From Bacillota bacterium (lineage in GTDB: Bacteria > Bacillota > Clostridia > Lachnospirales > Cellulosilyticaceae): 64,000 nucleotides of DNA. Of the stretch, positions 17,468 through 24,813 are shown one piece after another. Position 1 is the stretch's first letter. Each line of letters opens with the position of its first letter. Position numbers and translations under genes: made by a program. The notes beneath the pieces were generated by a model that saw only the letters and a list, made by a program, of their open reading frames with translations, made no database searches and was not told where the DNA came from. Location of the stretch: contig JAEWMQ010000022.1 in the NCBI GenBank assembly GCA_023393125.1, positions 20,233 to 84,232 on the forward strand. The letters run 5' to 3'.

Positions 17468-18913
17468 CTATGCTTTAAGATCCATATGATAAAGTCCCGT
17501 ATCTATTTCCTCCTGAATTTTAGTATCCCTCAATAGGGCAACGTGTAATTGGTTTAACTCATAACCTGAACGACTTATTTCCTTAGACAATTCATCTAAT
17601 GAATCCTCTATCTGCTTCTTCATTGATTGCATCTCTACCTTAAGTGTCATATTAACGGCATTTTGAATTTGCTCTATATGTACTTCTACCTTACGTAAAG
17701 AAGGCATATTAAGTGCCATTACAATGTACATCCGTTCATTCATACTGCCTTGCTTCTTCTTAGGTTTAAAAAAGTAAAGTTCACCAGCACCTTGCTGCTC
17801 ATTTAAAATGAGAGGAAAGTAAAAATACTGTGCTTCTACATTATATTTTTGAACAACTTGAAATGTTTGGTTCATTTGTTGTAATTTTTCTCTTCCTTCA
17901 TCAGATAAATCTAATTTATCAAGGTGTTTTATTATCTCTTCTAAATGTGTACTCGTCGATATGATTTTTTCGCTTTCTTTTATATCTTGTTTGATTTGTG
18001 TGATATCAACCTCCAGAGTAGTCTTAAAAATAGCCTGAGCAAGTGTTTTTAATATTTTAACATAAGAATGCCCTAACTGTTCTCCCAAATATCCATTTAT
18101 TTTTGACTCCAATTGATCTTTGGGAGAACTTGATAAAAACCATTCCTTTAAAGCCTCTTCTATAGAAGAGGCCTCTACAAGAACTCCATATTCCTCTACG
18201 TTTTGCCTTTCCACTTGCTTCATAATTTCGCTATTAAGTAATGTACCTTTAATTACTTTTTGCAAATTTTCCATAGATAGTGTGTTGCCTAAATCATGAA
18301 CTAATTTTTCTAACTGGCTACTATTTTTTATTCCCTCTACTATGCTTTTAAATTCCTCTAAAATTAAATTTATACCTTCTGACTTCAGAGAAGCAAGCCG
18401 CTGAATATCCTTTGATTCTATTGGAGTTTCACTAGACTTTAAGTTGACAAGTATTTCTGTTGGCAAATCATACGTTTTATAGCCTTGAAAAATAGTTAGA
18501 AGACTTTCTTTATCCAAAGGAAGTTGCTTGGCTACAAATTGCCCAATAATACTTTTCATCTCTAGCTGATTAGGTAATTTGAGTTCACTCATTACTTTAT
18601 CGATAAACTGTTTGTTTGATAAAATTTCAGATAGGTTAGGTTTTAATACTAAATTTTGCCCTTCTTTACCTGCTACAACAAAAGAAAGTACTTTGCCTAG
18701 CTCTACATGATCTAATAGATTGACAGATAACTTTACACCATTATCTAGTCTTAATACAATGTTATTTTCTTCCTGTACTAATATCCCTTCTATGACGTCT
18801 CCTATTTGTAACTTTGAAACTAGTTGACCACTATTTTGTGTAGATGAAAAGGATTCACTCTGAGGTACTTTTATTTCTTTTAAAGGTTTAAATCCAAAAA
18901 CTTCATTAATCAA
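17468..18913 (-). CDS. FliK-like / YlqG-type protein of unknown function
   Basis: 481 residues without recognised catalytic motifs. The N-terminal third has a beta-rich stretch (LQIGDVIEGILVQEENNIVLRL). The middle is helical and acidic. The C-terminal 120 residues (LILNEQQGAGELYFFKPKK...) resemble the FliK hook-length-control C-terminal domain. The start is a TTG that overlaps the rnhB stop (GTTTGATT), with TGAGGGGA as ribosome binding site; no in-frame ATG fits better. By position it corresponds to Bacillus YlqG, and with the FlhB-like gene it forms a flagellar-export-like pair with no flagellar genes around it. Confidence 0.65.
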   Translation of the reverse strand: MINEVFGFKPLKEIKVPQSESFSSTQNSGQLVSKLQIGDVIEGILVQEENNIVLRLDNGVKLSVNLLDHVELGKVLSFVVAGKEGQNLVLKPNLSEILSNKQFIDKVMSELKLPNQLEMKSIIGQFVAKQLPLDKESLLTIFQGYKTYDLPTEILVNLKSSETPIESKDIQRLASLKSEGINLILEEFKSIVEGIKNSSQLEKLVHDLGNTLSMENLQKVIKGTLLNSEIMKQVERQNVEEYGVLVEASSIEEALKEWFLSSSPKDQLESKINGYLGEQLGHSYVKILKTLAQAIFKTTLEVDITQIKQDIKESEKIISTSTHLEEIIKHLDKLDLSDEGREKLQQMNQTFQVVQKYNVEAQYFYFPLILNEQQGAGELYFFKPKKKQGSMNERMYIVMALNMPSLRKVEVHIEQIQNAVNMTLKVEMQSMKKQIEDSLDELSKEISRSGYELNQLHVALLRDTKIQEEIDTGLYHMDLKA

Positions 18914-19680
18914 ACTATCCCCTCATTTTTTAAAAACGATTTACGATGTAATGGTGTAATACCATAATTCCTTATGGCTTCATAATGCTTTTGACTACCA
19001 TAACCTTTATTATTTTCCCAATCATACTGTTCATAAGTATTGGCATAAGCCTTCATCATTTGATCTCTTGTGACTTTTGCAATAACACTGGCTGCAGCTA
19101 TACTTGCACTTTTATCATCACCACCTATGATAGCTTCTTGTTTTAACTCAAGACCTGGAATAACTTTATCTCCATCCACCAATATTTTATCAAAACCTAC
19201 TTTTAACTCACTTAAGGCTTGCCTCATTGCCTCAAATGTAGCCTGCAAAATATTAATTTCATCAATACGCTCAGCATCTACAACTCCTATACCAATACCT
19301 AAAGCAATTTCCTTAATTTGTTCATAAAGTATTTCTCTTTTTACCTCTGATAATTTTTTAGAGTCTTTTAATCCTACAAGCCTTGCATTGTAAGGTAATA
19401 TAACAGCTGCCGCTACCACTGGACCAGCCAAAGGACCTCTTCCTACTTCATCAACCCCTACAAGCGTATAGCAATTATCATGAAATATGCCATCAAAATC
19501 ACATTTAAGTTGCCACAAAGCCTCTTCTTTTTCATAGGCTTGTATTTTTCTTTTATATTTATCAATTAACTTAATAACACCAGTACGTGTATCCATCTCA
19601 TGTAATTTTAGTTCTTCCTTCAGTGTATCTATACTTAAAGTACTTAATAATTGATCTAATTCTTTTATATTCAACTTCAT
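18910..19680 (-). CDS. rnhB: ribonuclease HII
   Basis: Removes ribonucleotides misincorporated in DNA by cutting the RNA strand of RNA-DNA hybrids. Residues 1-70 form the extra N-terminal domain found in Firmicute RNase HII. The catalytic core starts at VGVDEVGRGPLAGPVV (D77, E78). A further acidic residue lies in ILVDGDKV, and the GDDKSASIAAASVIAKVTRD motif follows. 256 residues is the usual length. It sits after the three signal peptidase genes and overlaps the next gene by four bases. Confidence 0.95.
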   Translation of the reverse strand: MKLNIKELDQLLSTLSIDTLKEELKLHEMDTRTGVIKLIDKYKRKIQAYEKEEALWQLKCDFDGIFHDNCYTLVGVDEVGRGPLAGPVVAAAVILPYNARLVGLKDSKKLSEVKREILYEQIKEIALGIGIGVVDAERIDEINILQATFEAMRQALSELKVGFDKILVDGDKVIPGLELKQEAIIGGDDKSASIAAASVIAKVTRDQMMKAYANTYEQYDWENNKGYGSQKHYEAIRNYGITPLHRKSFLKNEGIV

Positions 19681-19685
19681 TCCAC

Positions 19686-20228
19686 CTATTCTACTATTCC
19701 TATACGCTGTAAAGGAAAAATTCTAAATCCAGCTTTAGCAATAATGTCTGTCCTTGGAATAGGCCCAAAAACCCTACTATCTTTACTATTCACTCGGTTA
19801 TCGCCCATCATAAAATAATAACCCGAAGGCACTTTATAAGGGAAGTCAATAACCGAGCCAGAATAAAGATAGGTCTTTGTTGTTTCCTCTAAATATTTAG
19901 ATTCATCTATAGCCTCTCCATTAACATAAACTTCATTATTAATAATATCTATGATATCTCCTGGTAAGCCTATTACACGCTTAATTAAGTGATCTCCTTG
20001 ATAAGTAAATACTGCAATTTCTCCTCGTTCAGGATTTCTATAATAATAGGGTATACGATTGACAATAAGATGATCTCCAGGATAAATAGTATGTTTCATA
20101 GATTCTGTAGGGACTCTTGTATGGCTTATAATAAAGCTTGAAATTAAAAGTGCAGTTAATACAGCAAGTATCGGTTCTTTAATTACTTCTATCACTTTTC
20201 TCACTTTAGTATAATAACTGTTCATCAT
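19686..20228 (-). CDS. lepB: type I signal peptidase (third tandem copy)
   Basis: Membrane serine protease that releases secreted proteins from their signal peptides. One N-terminal membrane segment (AVLTALLISSFII) is followed by the catalytic S43 in PTESMKH and K83 in LIKRVIGLPGD, then the box E motif MGDNRVNSKDSRVFGPI. The start could be the GTG at 20234 or the ATGs at 20228 or 20225; AAAGAG precedes 20228 by eight bases. It is the copy most different from the other two, with PTESM instead of the PSSSM or TPSM environment. Confidence 0.92.
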   Translation of the reverse strand: MMNSYYTKVRKVIEVIKEPILAVLTALLISSFIISHTRVPTESMKHTIYPGDHLIVNRIPYYYRNPERGEIAVFTYQGDHLIKRVIGLPGDIIDIINNEVYVNGEAIDESKYLEETTKTYLYSGSVIDFPYKVPSGYYFMMGDNRVNSKDSRVFGPIPRTDIIAKAGFRIFPLQRIGIVE

Positions 20229-20252
20229 CTGCACATCTCTTTCTTGTAGTCT

Positions 20253-20795
20253 TTATTTAAGTAAACCTATTTGATTAAATGGATAAATTTTTATCCATGC
20301 TTTACCATATATTTTGTCTCTAGCAATTGCCCCTATATAACGACAATCTTGGCTCTGGGTTCTGTTATCTCCCATTAGAAAATAGTGATCTTCTGGTACT
20401 GTATAAGGAAATGATACATGTTCAGATCCAGGATAAGGTTCTGAGCTCATCCCTGCTGCTAAATACGCAGATTCATCTATCGCTTTATCATTCACATAAA
20501 CCTGTCCTTCTCTAATATCAATCACATCACCTGGAAGCCCTATCACACGTTTTACCCAACTTTCTTCTCCTTGCTTAAAAACAACTATTTCTCCCACTTC
20601 AGGATCACGATAATAATAGGGTAACATAGTAGTTAAAATATGATCTTGTTCATTAATGGTACTCACCATAGATGGTGTAGGGATTTTATTATGACTTAAA
20701 ATAAATGATGTAAATAATAACGCCACTAATACAACTAAAGCTAACTCTTTTACAAATTCCACGCATCCTTTGATGCTATATAATACTCTACTCAT
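20253..20795 (-). CDS. lepB: type I signal peptidase (second tandem copy)
   Basis: Complete signal peptidase I with one N-terminal membrane segment (LVVLVALLFTSFIL), catalytic S42 in PTPSMVS and K82 in WVKRVIGLPGD. Box E reads MGDNRTQSQDCRYIGAI, a slightly diverged form. The start follows AAAGGATG. It is closest to the copy just upstream (shared SFIxSxNKIPxxSM and GEIVVFxQ patterns), which suggests a recent tandem duplication. Confidence 0.93.
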   Translation of the reverse strand: MSRVLYSIKGCVEFVKELALVVLVALLFTSFILSHNKIPTPSMVSTINEQDHILTTMLPYYYRDPEVGEIVVFKQGEESWVKRVIGLPGDVIDIREGQVYVNDKAIDESAYLAAGMSSEPYPGSEHVSFPYTVPEDHYFLMGDNRTQSQDCRYIGAIARDKIYGKAWIKIYPFNQIGLLK

Positions 20796-20832
20796 CTTTT
20801 CACATCCTTTTCGTTATGTAGCATTTTAAGGT

Positions 20833-21378
20833 TTATTTAACACTTCCTATACAATTAAATGGATAAATACGAAAAATAGGTTTCCCCACTATTTCATCTC
20901 TTGAAATAGCACCTATATATCTAGAATCTCTACTATCCATTCTATTATCACCCATTAAAAAATAATGATTGTGTGGCACCGTATAAGGAAAATCAACAGG
21001 CTCATCCCATGGTGAATTAGGTGTAGAAATACCTGTATTTTTTAGGTAAGCCTGTTCATCATAAAGTATACCATTAATATAAACATCACCTTCTCGTATA
21101 TCAATGCTGTCTCCAGGCATACCTACTACACGTTTCACCCACATCTCCCCTTCTTGATGAAAAACGACAATTTCTCCTCTCACAGGGTTTTTGTAATAAA
21201 ACGGAATAGGTGAAACTAATAGACGATCATTTACATTCAAGGTGCTAGCCATGGAACTAGATGGAATTTTATTTTGACTCATTATAAAGCTAAAAAACAA
21301 CAAACAAACTAAAGCTACAATAGCTATCTCTTTTATTATTTCTACAACTGCCTTTGTCTTAAATCCCCCATCACCCAT
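20833..21378 (-). CDS. lepB: type I signal peptidase (first tandem copy)
   Basis: Complete signal peptidase I. There is a membrane segment at about residues 15-33, catalytic S42 in PSSSMAS, K82 in WVKRVVGMPGD and box E MGDNRMDSRDSRYIGAI. It starts 15 bases after rbgA and is the first of three. One lepB (sipS) at this place is the common Firmicute arrangement. The substrate preference of each copy cannot be read from sequence. Confidence 0.94.
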   Translation of the reverse strand: MGDGGFKTKAVVEIIKEIAIVALVCLLFFSFIMSQNKIPSSSMASTLNVNDRLLVSPIPFYYKNPVRGEIVVFHQEGEMWVKRVVGMPGDSIDIREGDVYINGILYDEQAYLKNTGISTPNSPWDEPVDFPYTVPHNHYFLMGDNRMDSRDSRYIGAISRDEIVGKPIFRIYPFNCIGSVK

Positions 21379-21393
21379 CTCATCACTTCTTTT

Positions 21394-22248
21394 CTACGCT
21401 TTATCTTTTATAGGCACTTCTACTGTTACATGCCCCCACTTACCACTACGGAACTCATCAATAATTGTTTGCGCTGTACGTAATTCATCTAGTTCTCCTC
21501 CTGCTATTATTAAACCTCTTTTTACACCTATCATCTTAAAAGCTTCATAGGCATCTTCTGGCAAATTTATTTTATATCGTTCTTCAATTTGAGACTTAAA
21601 TAATTTACTTCCTTCTTCAAGCAAATGAATAGCTAACTGTCTATTATCTAATATATTGTCATTAATAGAACCAATATATGCTAAATGCCTTGCCACCATT
21701 TGGTCTTCAAATTTAGGCCATAAAATACCTGGCATATCTAAAAGCTCAAAGCCTTTTTTTATTTTAACCCACTGCTTACCACGTGTAACACCTGGCTTAT
21801 CGCCCGTTTTCGTTGTTCCTTTACCTACTAGAGAGTTAATAAATGTAGACTTTCCTACATTAGGAATTCCCACAATCATAGCACGTATCGGACGATAAAT
21901 TCTTCCTCTAGCACGATCACGCTCTATCTTTTCTTTTAATAAATCTTCTGCTATTTTAGTTACTTCTTTAATTCCCTTTCCAGTTGTTGCTATAATTGGT
22001 ACGACCTTTACATTATGGGCACTATACCATTTAATCCATTCTTTTGTAATATCTTCATTTGCCAAGTCTGCTTTATTTAATATAATAATACGCATTTTAT
22101 TTTGTGCTAATTTATCAATATCTGGATTTTTTGTACTATACGGCGCTCTTGCATCTAAAAGCTCGATAACAATATCAACAAGCTTAATATTTTCTTCTAT
22201 TAATCTTTTTGTTTTGGTCATATGACCTGGATACCATTGTATATTCAT
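21394..22248 (-). CDS. rbgA: ribosome biogenesis GTPase RbgA (YlqF)
   Basis: Circularly permuted GTPase needed for late assembly of the 50S subunit. The G4 motif LNKADL comes before the P-loop GIPNVGKSTF, and the G3 motif LDMPGILWP follows, which is the permuted order. The N-terminus NIQWYPGHMTK is the family hallmark. The ATG at 22248 lies eight bases after AAGGTG, so an upstream GTG reading is rejected. It has its own promoter (22294-22322) and leads the lepB-rnhB-yraN-pgeF run. Confidence 0.95.
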   Translation of the reverse strand: MNIQWYPGHMTKTKRLIEENIKLVDIVIELLDARAPYSTKNPDIDKLAQNKMRIIILNKADLANEDITKEWIKWYSAHNVKVVPIIATTGKGIKEVTKIAEDLLKEKIERDRARGRIYRPIRAMIVGIPNVGKSTFINSLVGKGTTKTGDKPGVTRGKQWVKIKKGFELLDMPGILWPKFEDQMVARHLAYIGSINDNILDNRQLAIHLLEEGSKLFKSQIEERYKINLPEDAYEAFKMIGVKRGLIIAGGELDELRTAQTIIDEFRSGKWGHVTVEVPIKDKA

Positions 22249-22293
22249 TCTGTCTATCACCTTTATGAAATCTATTTTATACTTATTAACCTT

Positions 22294-22322
22294 ATTATAG
22301 AGAGGTTATTGTTGCTTCTCAA
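22294..22322 (-). promoter_or_regulatory. sigma-A promoter of rbgA-lepB-rnhB run
   Basis: TTGAGA (22317-22322), 17 bases, perfect TATAAT (22294-22299) on the minus strand, between the rplS terminator and rbgA. Confidence 0.75.
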
Positions 22323-22360
22323 TATATTTTTATCATAAATATATTCTTAGACTTATAAAT

Positions 22361-22395
22361 AATAAAAAAAGGACTATAAAAGTCCTTTTTTTATT
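22361..22395 (-). terminator. intrinsic terminator of rplS
   Basis: A 15-bp stem (AATAAAAAAAGGACT / AGTCCTTTTTTTATT) with a 5-base loop, touching the rplS stop codon and followed by TTATT on the minus strand. Confidence 0.85.
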
Positions 22396-22741
22396 ATTTA
22401 ATTAATTCTTTAACTTTAGCGTTTTTACCAACACGTTCACGTAAGTAGTTAAGTTTAGCTCTTCTAACTTTACCTAAACGAACAACTTCGATTTTTTCAA
22501 TGTTTGGTGAGTGAAGTGCCCAAGTCTTTTCAACTCCAACACCATAAGACATTCTTCTAACTGTGAATGTTTCACGAACTCCACCATTTTGTCTTTTTAA
22601 TACAATACCTTCGAACATTTGAATACGTTCTCTTTGACCTTCTTTAATTTTAGCATATACACGAATTGTGTCACCTACGTTAAATGAAGGTACTTCTGCT
22701 TTAAGTTGAGCATTTTCAATTTCTCTAATAATTGAGTTCAT
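22394..22741 (-). CDS. rplS: 50S ribosomal protein L19
   Basis: Structural protein at the 30S-50S interface. 115 residues from the ATG at 22741, which has AAGGAG upstream; a longer reading would extend into the leader. Conserved blocks are PSFNVGDTIRVYAKIKEG, FEGIVLKRQNGG and FTVRRMSYGVGVEKTW. It has its own promoter inside the end of trmD and a leader that resembles the L19 leader, so its level is probably set separately from trmD and rimM. Confidence 0.97.
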   Translation of the reverse strand: MNSIIREIENAQLKAEVPSFNVGDTIRVYAKIKEGQRERIQMFEGIVLKRQNGGVRETFTVRRMSYGVGVEKTWALHSPNIEKIEVVRLGKVRRAKLNYLRERVGKNAKVKELIK

Positions 22742-22808
22742 ATTTAATTCTCCTTTTTTCTCAGATGTTCTTAACAAATGCTTTGACAGCGGACCATCCG
22801 TAATAACA
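22742..22808 (-). ncRNA. L19-type ribosomal protein leader
   Basis: The 5' untranslated RNA of rplS. On the minus strand it contains ACGGATGGTCCGCTGT, where CGGA/TCCG can close a 3-base loop (22790-22800), then a small CAAAGCATTTG hairpin (22775-22785) before the ribosome binding site. Position, size and the GGTCCGCTG core fit the L19 leader known upstream of rplS in low-GC Gram-positives. The match is from memory of the family, not from a covariance search. Confidence 0.6.
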
Positions 22809-22814
22809 TTTAAT

Positions 22815-22843
22815 ATTATAACATGTCCTGTTTTTCATTGCAA
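22815..22843 (-). promoter_or_regulatory. sigma-A promoter of rplS overlapping the trmD stop codon
   Basis: TTGCAA (22838-22843), 17 bases and TATAAT (22815-22820) on the minus strand. The -10 overlaps the TAA stop of trmD, so promoter and coding end share bases. Confidence 0.75.
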
Positions 22844-23577
22844 ACTTTTTTTGCATAAGCTTCAATAAAACTACGTTCTTTAGGTGTTAATTTAGCTGTT
22901 TCTAGTAACTCTGGACGTTTTCTATAGGTATTAATGAGTGATTCTTGTCTTCGATGTTCTGCGATCTTTTGATGATTTCCTGATAGTAATACAGCTGGTA
23001 CCTCTTTTCCTCTAAAAACAGCAGGACGAGTATAATGATAATATTCTAAAAGTCCTTCACTAAATGATTCTTCTTCATAAGATTCTTGTTTTCCTAAAAC
23101 ACCTGGTAATAATCTTATAATACTATCTGCAATCATAACAGCAGGTAATTCTCCCCCTGTTAAAACAAAATCTCCAATAGAAATTTCATCTGTTACAATC
23201 TCATCAATAACGCGTTGATCTATTCCTTCGTAGTGACCGCATAAAATAACAATATTTTCTTCTTTAGAAAACTCTTCTGCTAATTGCTGATTCCATACTT
23301 TTCCATGAGGGGTCATATAAAGAACACGCATAGTTTTTCCTTCTGCTTTACTACGAATATGTTCATAACAATCATATACTGGCTGAGCCATCATAAGCAT
23401 ACCTGCACCACCACCATAAGGATAGTCATCTACTTGGTGATGTTTATTATTAGCAAAATCTCGTATATCTACGGCTTCCAATTCAACTAATTTATTTTTT
23501 CTTGCTCTTCCCATAATACTGTAATCAAATAGAGTATTAATGGTTTCCTTAAATAAGGTCATAACCGTTATTCGCAT
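22816..23577 (-). CDS. trmD: tRNA (guanine-N1)-methyltransferase
   Basis: Methylates G37 of tRNAs next to the anticodon, which prevents frameshifting. The SPOUT-fold knot region is visible as VILCGHYEGIDQRVIDE and SIGDFVLTGGELPAVMIADS, and YPYGGGAGMLMM binds the cofactor and tRNA. 253 residues is normal. Its start overlaps the rimM stop by ten bases, indicating coupled translation. Confidence 0.96.
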   Translation of the reverse strand: MRITVMTLFKETINTLFDYSIMGRARKNKLVELEAVDIRDFANNKHHQVDDYPYGGGAGMLMMAQPVYDCYEHIRSKAEGKTMRVLYMTPHGKVWNQQLAEEFSKEENIVILCGHYEGIDQRVIDEIVTDEISIGDFVLTGGELPAVMIADSIIRLLPGVLGKQESYEEESFSEGLLEYYHYTRPAVFRGKEVPAVLLSGNHQKIAEHRRQESLINTYRKRPELLETAKLTPKERSFIEAYAKKVCNEKQDML

Positions 23578-24089
23578 AATTCTTCAAGTCCCTCTAATAG
23601 TGTTACATGCATTTTGTTTTGCTTCACATCAACAGATTTAATCACTTGCTTAATAGCTGGAAGTAGTAAATCTTTAGCTCTATCCTCTTTTCTAACAGCA
23701 TAAACATCATTACTTCCTGTGTAAATAACATCTACAATCTCACCTAAATAACGCTCCTCATCACATGTATAGACCCCCATACCATATAAATCTGCAATAT
23801 AATACTCATCTTCTTCTAATGGTAAACTATCTTTACGATCTATTTTTAATAAGGCACCTTTAAATAGTTCAGCAGTTGTCATGTCTGTTATGTCTTTTAA
23901 TTTAAGAAGAACCATTCCCTTATGATATCGTACACTTTCAATTTCATATGATTCCATTTTTTTTCTTTCTACATAAATCTCTTTTAGTTTTTCAAATCTA
24001 GTAGGATCATCAGTGCTAGGCATTACTTTTAATTCTCCCTTAACACCATGTGTATTGACTATCTTTCCTACAACAAACATTTCATTCAT
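23568..24089 (-). CDS. rimM: 16S rRNA processing protein RimM
   Basis: Assembly factor that binds S19 and helps mature the 30S head. The N-terminal RimM barrel starts VVGKIVNTHGVKGELKV and the C-terminal PRC-like barrel contains EYYIADLYGMGVYT and the DLLLPAIKQVIKSVDV stretch. Of several in-frame ATGs I chose 24089, nine bases after AGAGG. A 190-base stretch with unusual secondary structure separates it from khpA. Confidence 0.93.
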   Translation of the reverse strand: MNEMFVVGKIVNTHGVKGELKVMPSTDDPTRFEKLKEIYVERKKMESYEIESVRYHKGMVLLKLKDITDMTTAELFKGALLKIDRKDSLPLEEDEYYIADLYGMGVYTCDEERYLGEIVDVIYTGSNDVYAVRKEDRAKDLLLPAIKQVIKSVDVKQNKMHVTLLEGLEELCE

Positions 24090-24279
24090 TCTATTCATCC
24101 TCTACTTTCATCATTTATAAATTTTCATAAATGATAGGTTGATCAATAACTTATGAAAACTCACAAACATCTTATTCATAGTATAACCATTACTGATTTA
24201 TTCTATATTACATTCAAGCTAAACCTATCTATTCATATTGAATTTTAGATAGATAAATAGGTTAGGGGATGCCCCTAAC
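24090..24279 (-). other. structured gap between khpA and rimM
   Basis: No gene is seen. A GC-rich 13-bp hairpin (24256-24284) follows khpA. A second fold (24222-24263) competes for part of it. A 9-bp stem TTTTCATAA/TTATGAAAA (24122-24130 with 24151-24159) encloses the palindrome TTGATCAA. A TATACT -10 candidate occurs without a good -35. Confidence 0.45.
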
Positions 24280-24284
24280 CTATT
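24256..24284 (-). terminator. hairpin at the khpA stop codon
   Basis: AATAGGTTAGGGG / CCCCTAACCTATT, a perfect 13-bp stem with a 3-base loop overlapping the khpA stop. The following minus-strand sequence TATCTATC is poor in T runs, so it may be a weak terminator or a processing and stability element. Confidence 0.5.
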
Positions 24285-24510
24285 CTAAAATATCTACTAC
24301 AACCTTTTTAGATGATTGAGCTGTAGCAGCTTTAATTATTGCTCGAATTGATTTAGCAATTCTTCCTTGTTTACCAATTACTTTTCCCATGTCTTCAGGG
24401 GCTACCTTGAGTTGTAAGATAATTTTGTCCTCTTCCTCTATTTGAGACACAGAAACCTGCTCTTTATTGTCTACTAATTCTGTAGCAATCATGCGTAATA
24501 AATCTTCCAT
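24280..24510 (-). CDS. khpA: KhpA, KH-domain RNA-binding protein
   Basis: 76-residue single KH domain protein (YlqC family), a partner of KhpB/Jag in RNA binding and linked to division and cell elongation in streptococci. The GxxG RNA-binding loop is present in VIGKQGRIAKSIRAI. It lies between rpsP and rimM, the canonical place. The start follows AAGGGGG. Confidence 0.94.
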   Translation of the reverse strand: MEDLLRMIATELVDNKEQVSVSQIEEEDKIILQLKVAPEDMGKVIGKQGRIAKSIRAIIKAATAQSSKKVVVDILE

Positions 24511-24534
24511 AAGACTTGCCCCCTTAGAAAAGTA

Positions 24535-24777
24535 TTATTGAATACCAGCTTTTTTAAGTAAATCTTTTACTGTATCAGTTGGTTGCGCACCATTTGAAAG
24601 CCATTTTTCAGCAGCTTCCTTATTAATGCTTAATTCATTTGGTTCTTGACATGGATTAAAGTATCCAATTTCTTCAATAAATCTACCATCTCTTGGAGAA
24701 CGAGAATCAGCTACAACGATTCTGTAAAAAGGAGCTTTCTTTTGTCCCATTCTTTTTAAACGAATTTTTACTGCCAT
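24535..24777 (-). CDS. rpsP: 30S ribosomal protein S16
   Basis: 80-residue assembly protein of the 30S body. The N-terminus AVKIRLKRMGQKKAPFYRIVVADSR is diagnostic, followed by GRFIEEIGYFNP. It is 36 bases after ffh with AGAGGTG upstream. The order ffh-rpsP-khpA-rimM-trmD-rplS is conserved in Bacillota. Confidence 0.97.
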   Translation of the reverse strand: MAVKIRLKRMGQKKAPFYRIVVADSRSPRDGRFIEEIGYFNPCQEPNELSINKEAAEKWLSNGAQPTDTVKDLLKKAGIQ

Positions 24778-24813
24778 AATATTTTCACCTCTTAAATGAT
24801 TTTTAAAATTTAT

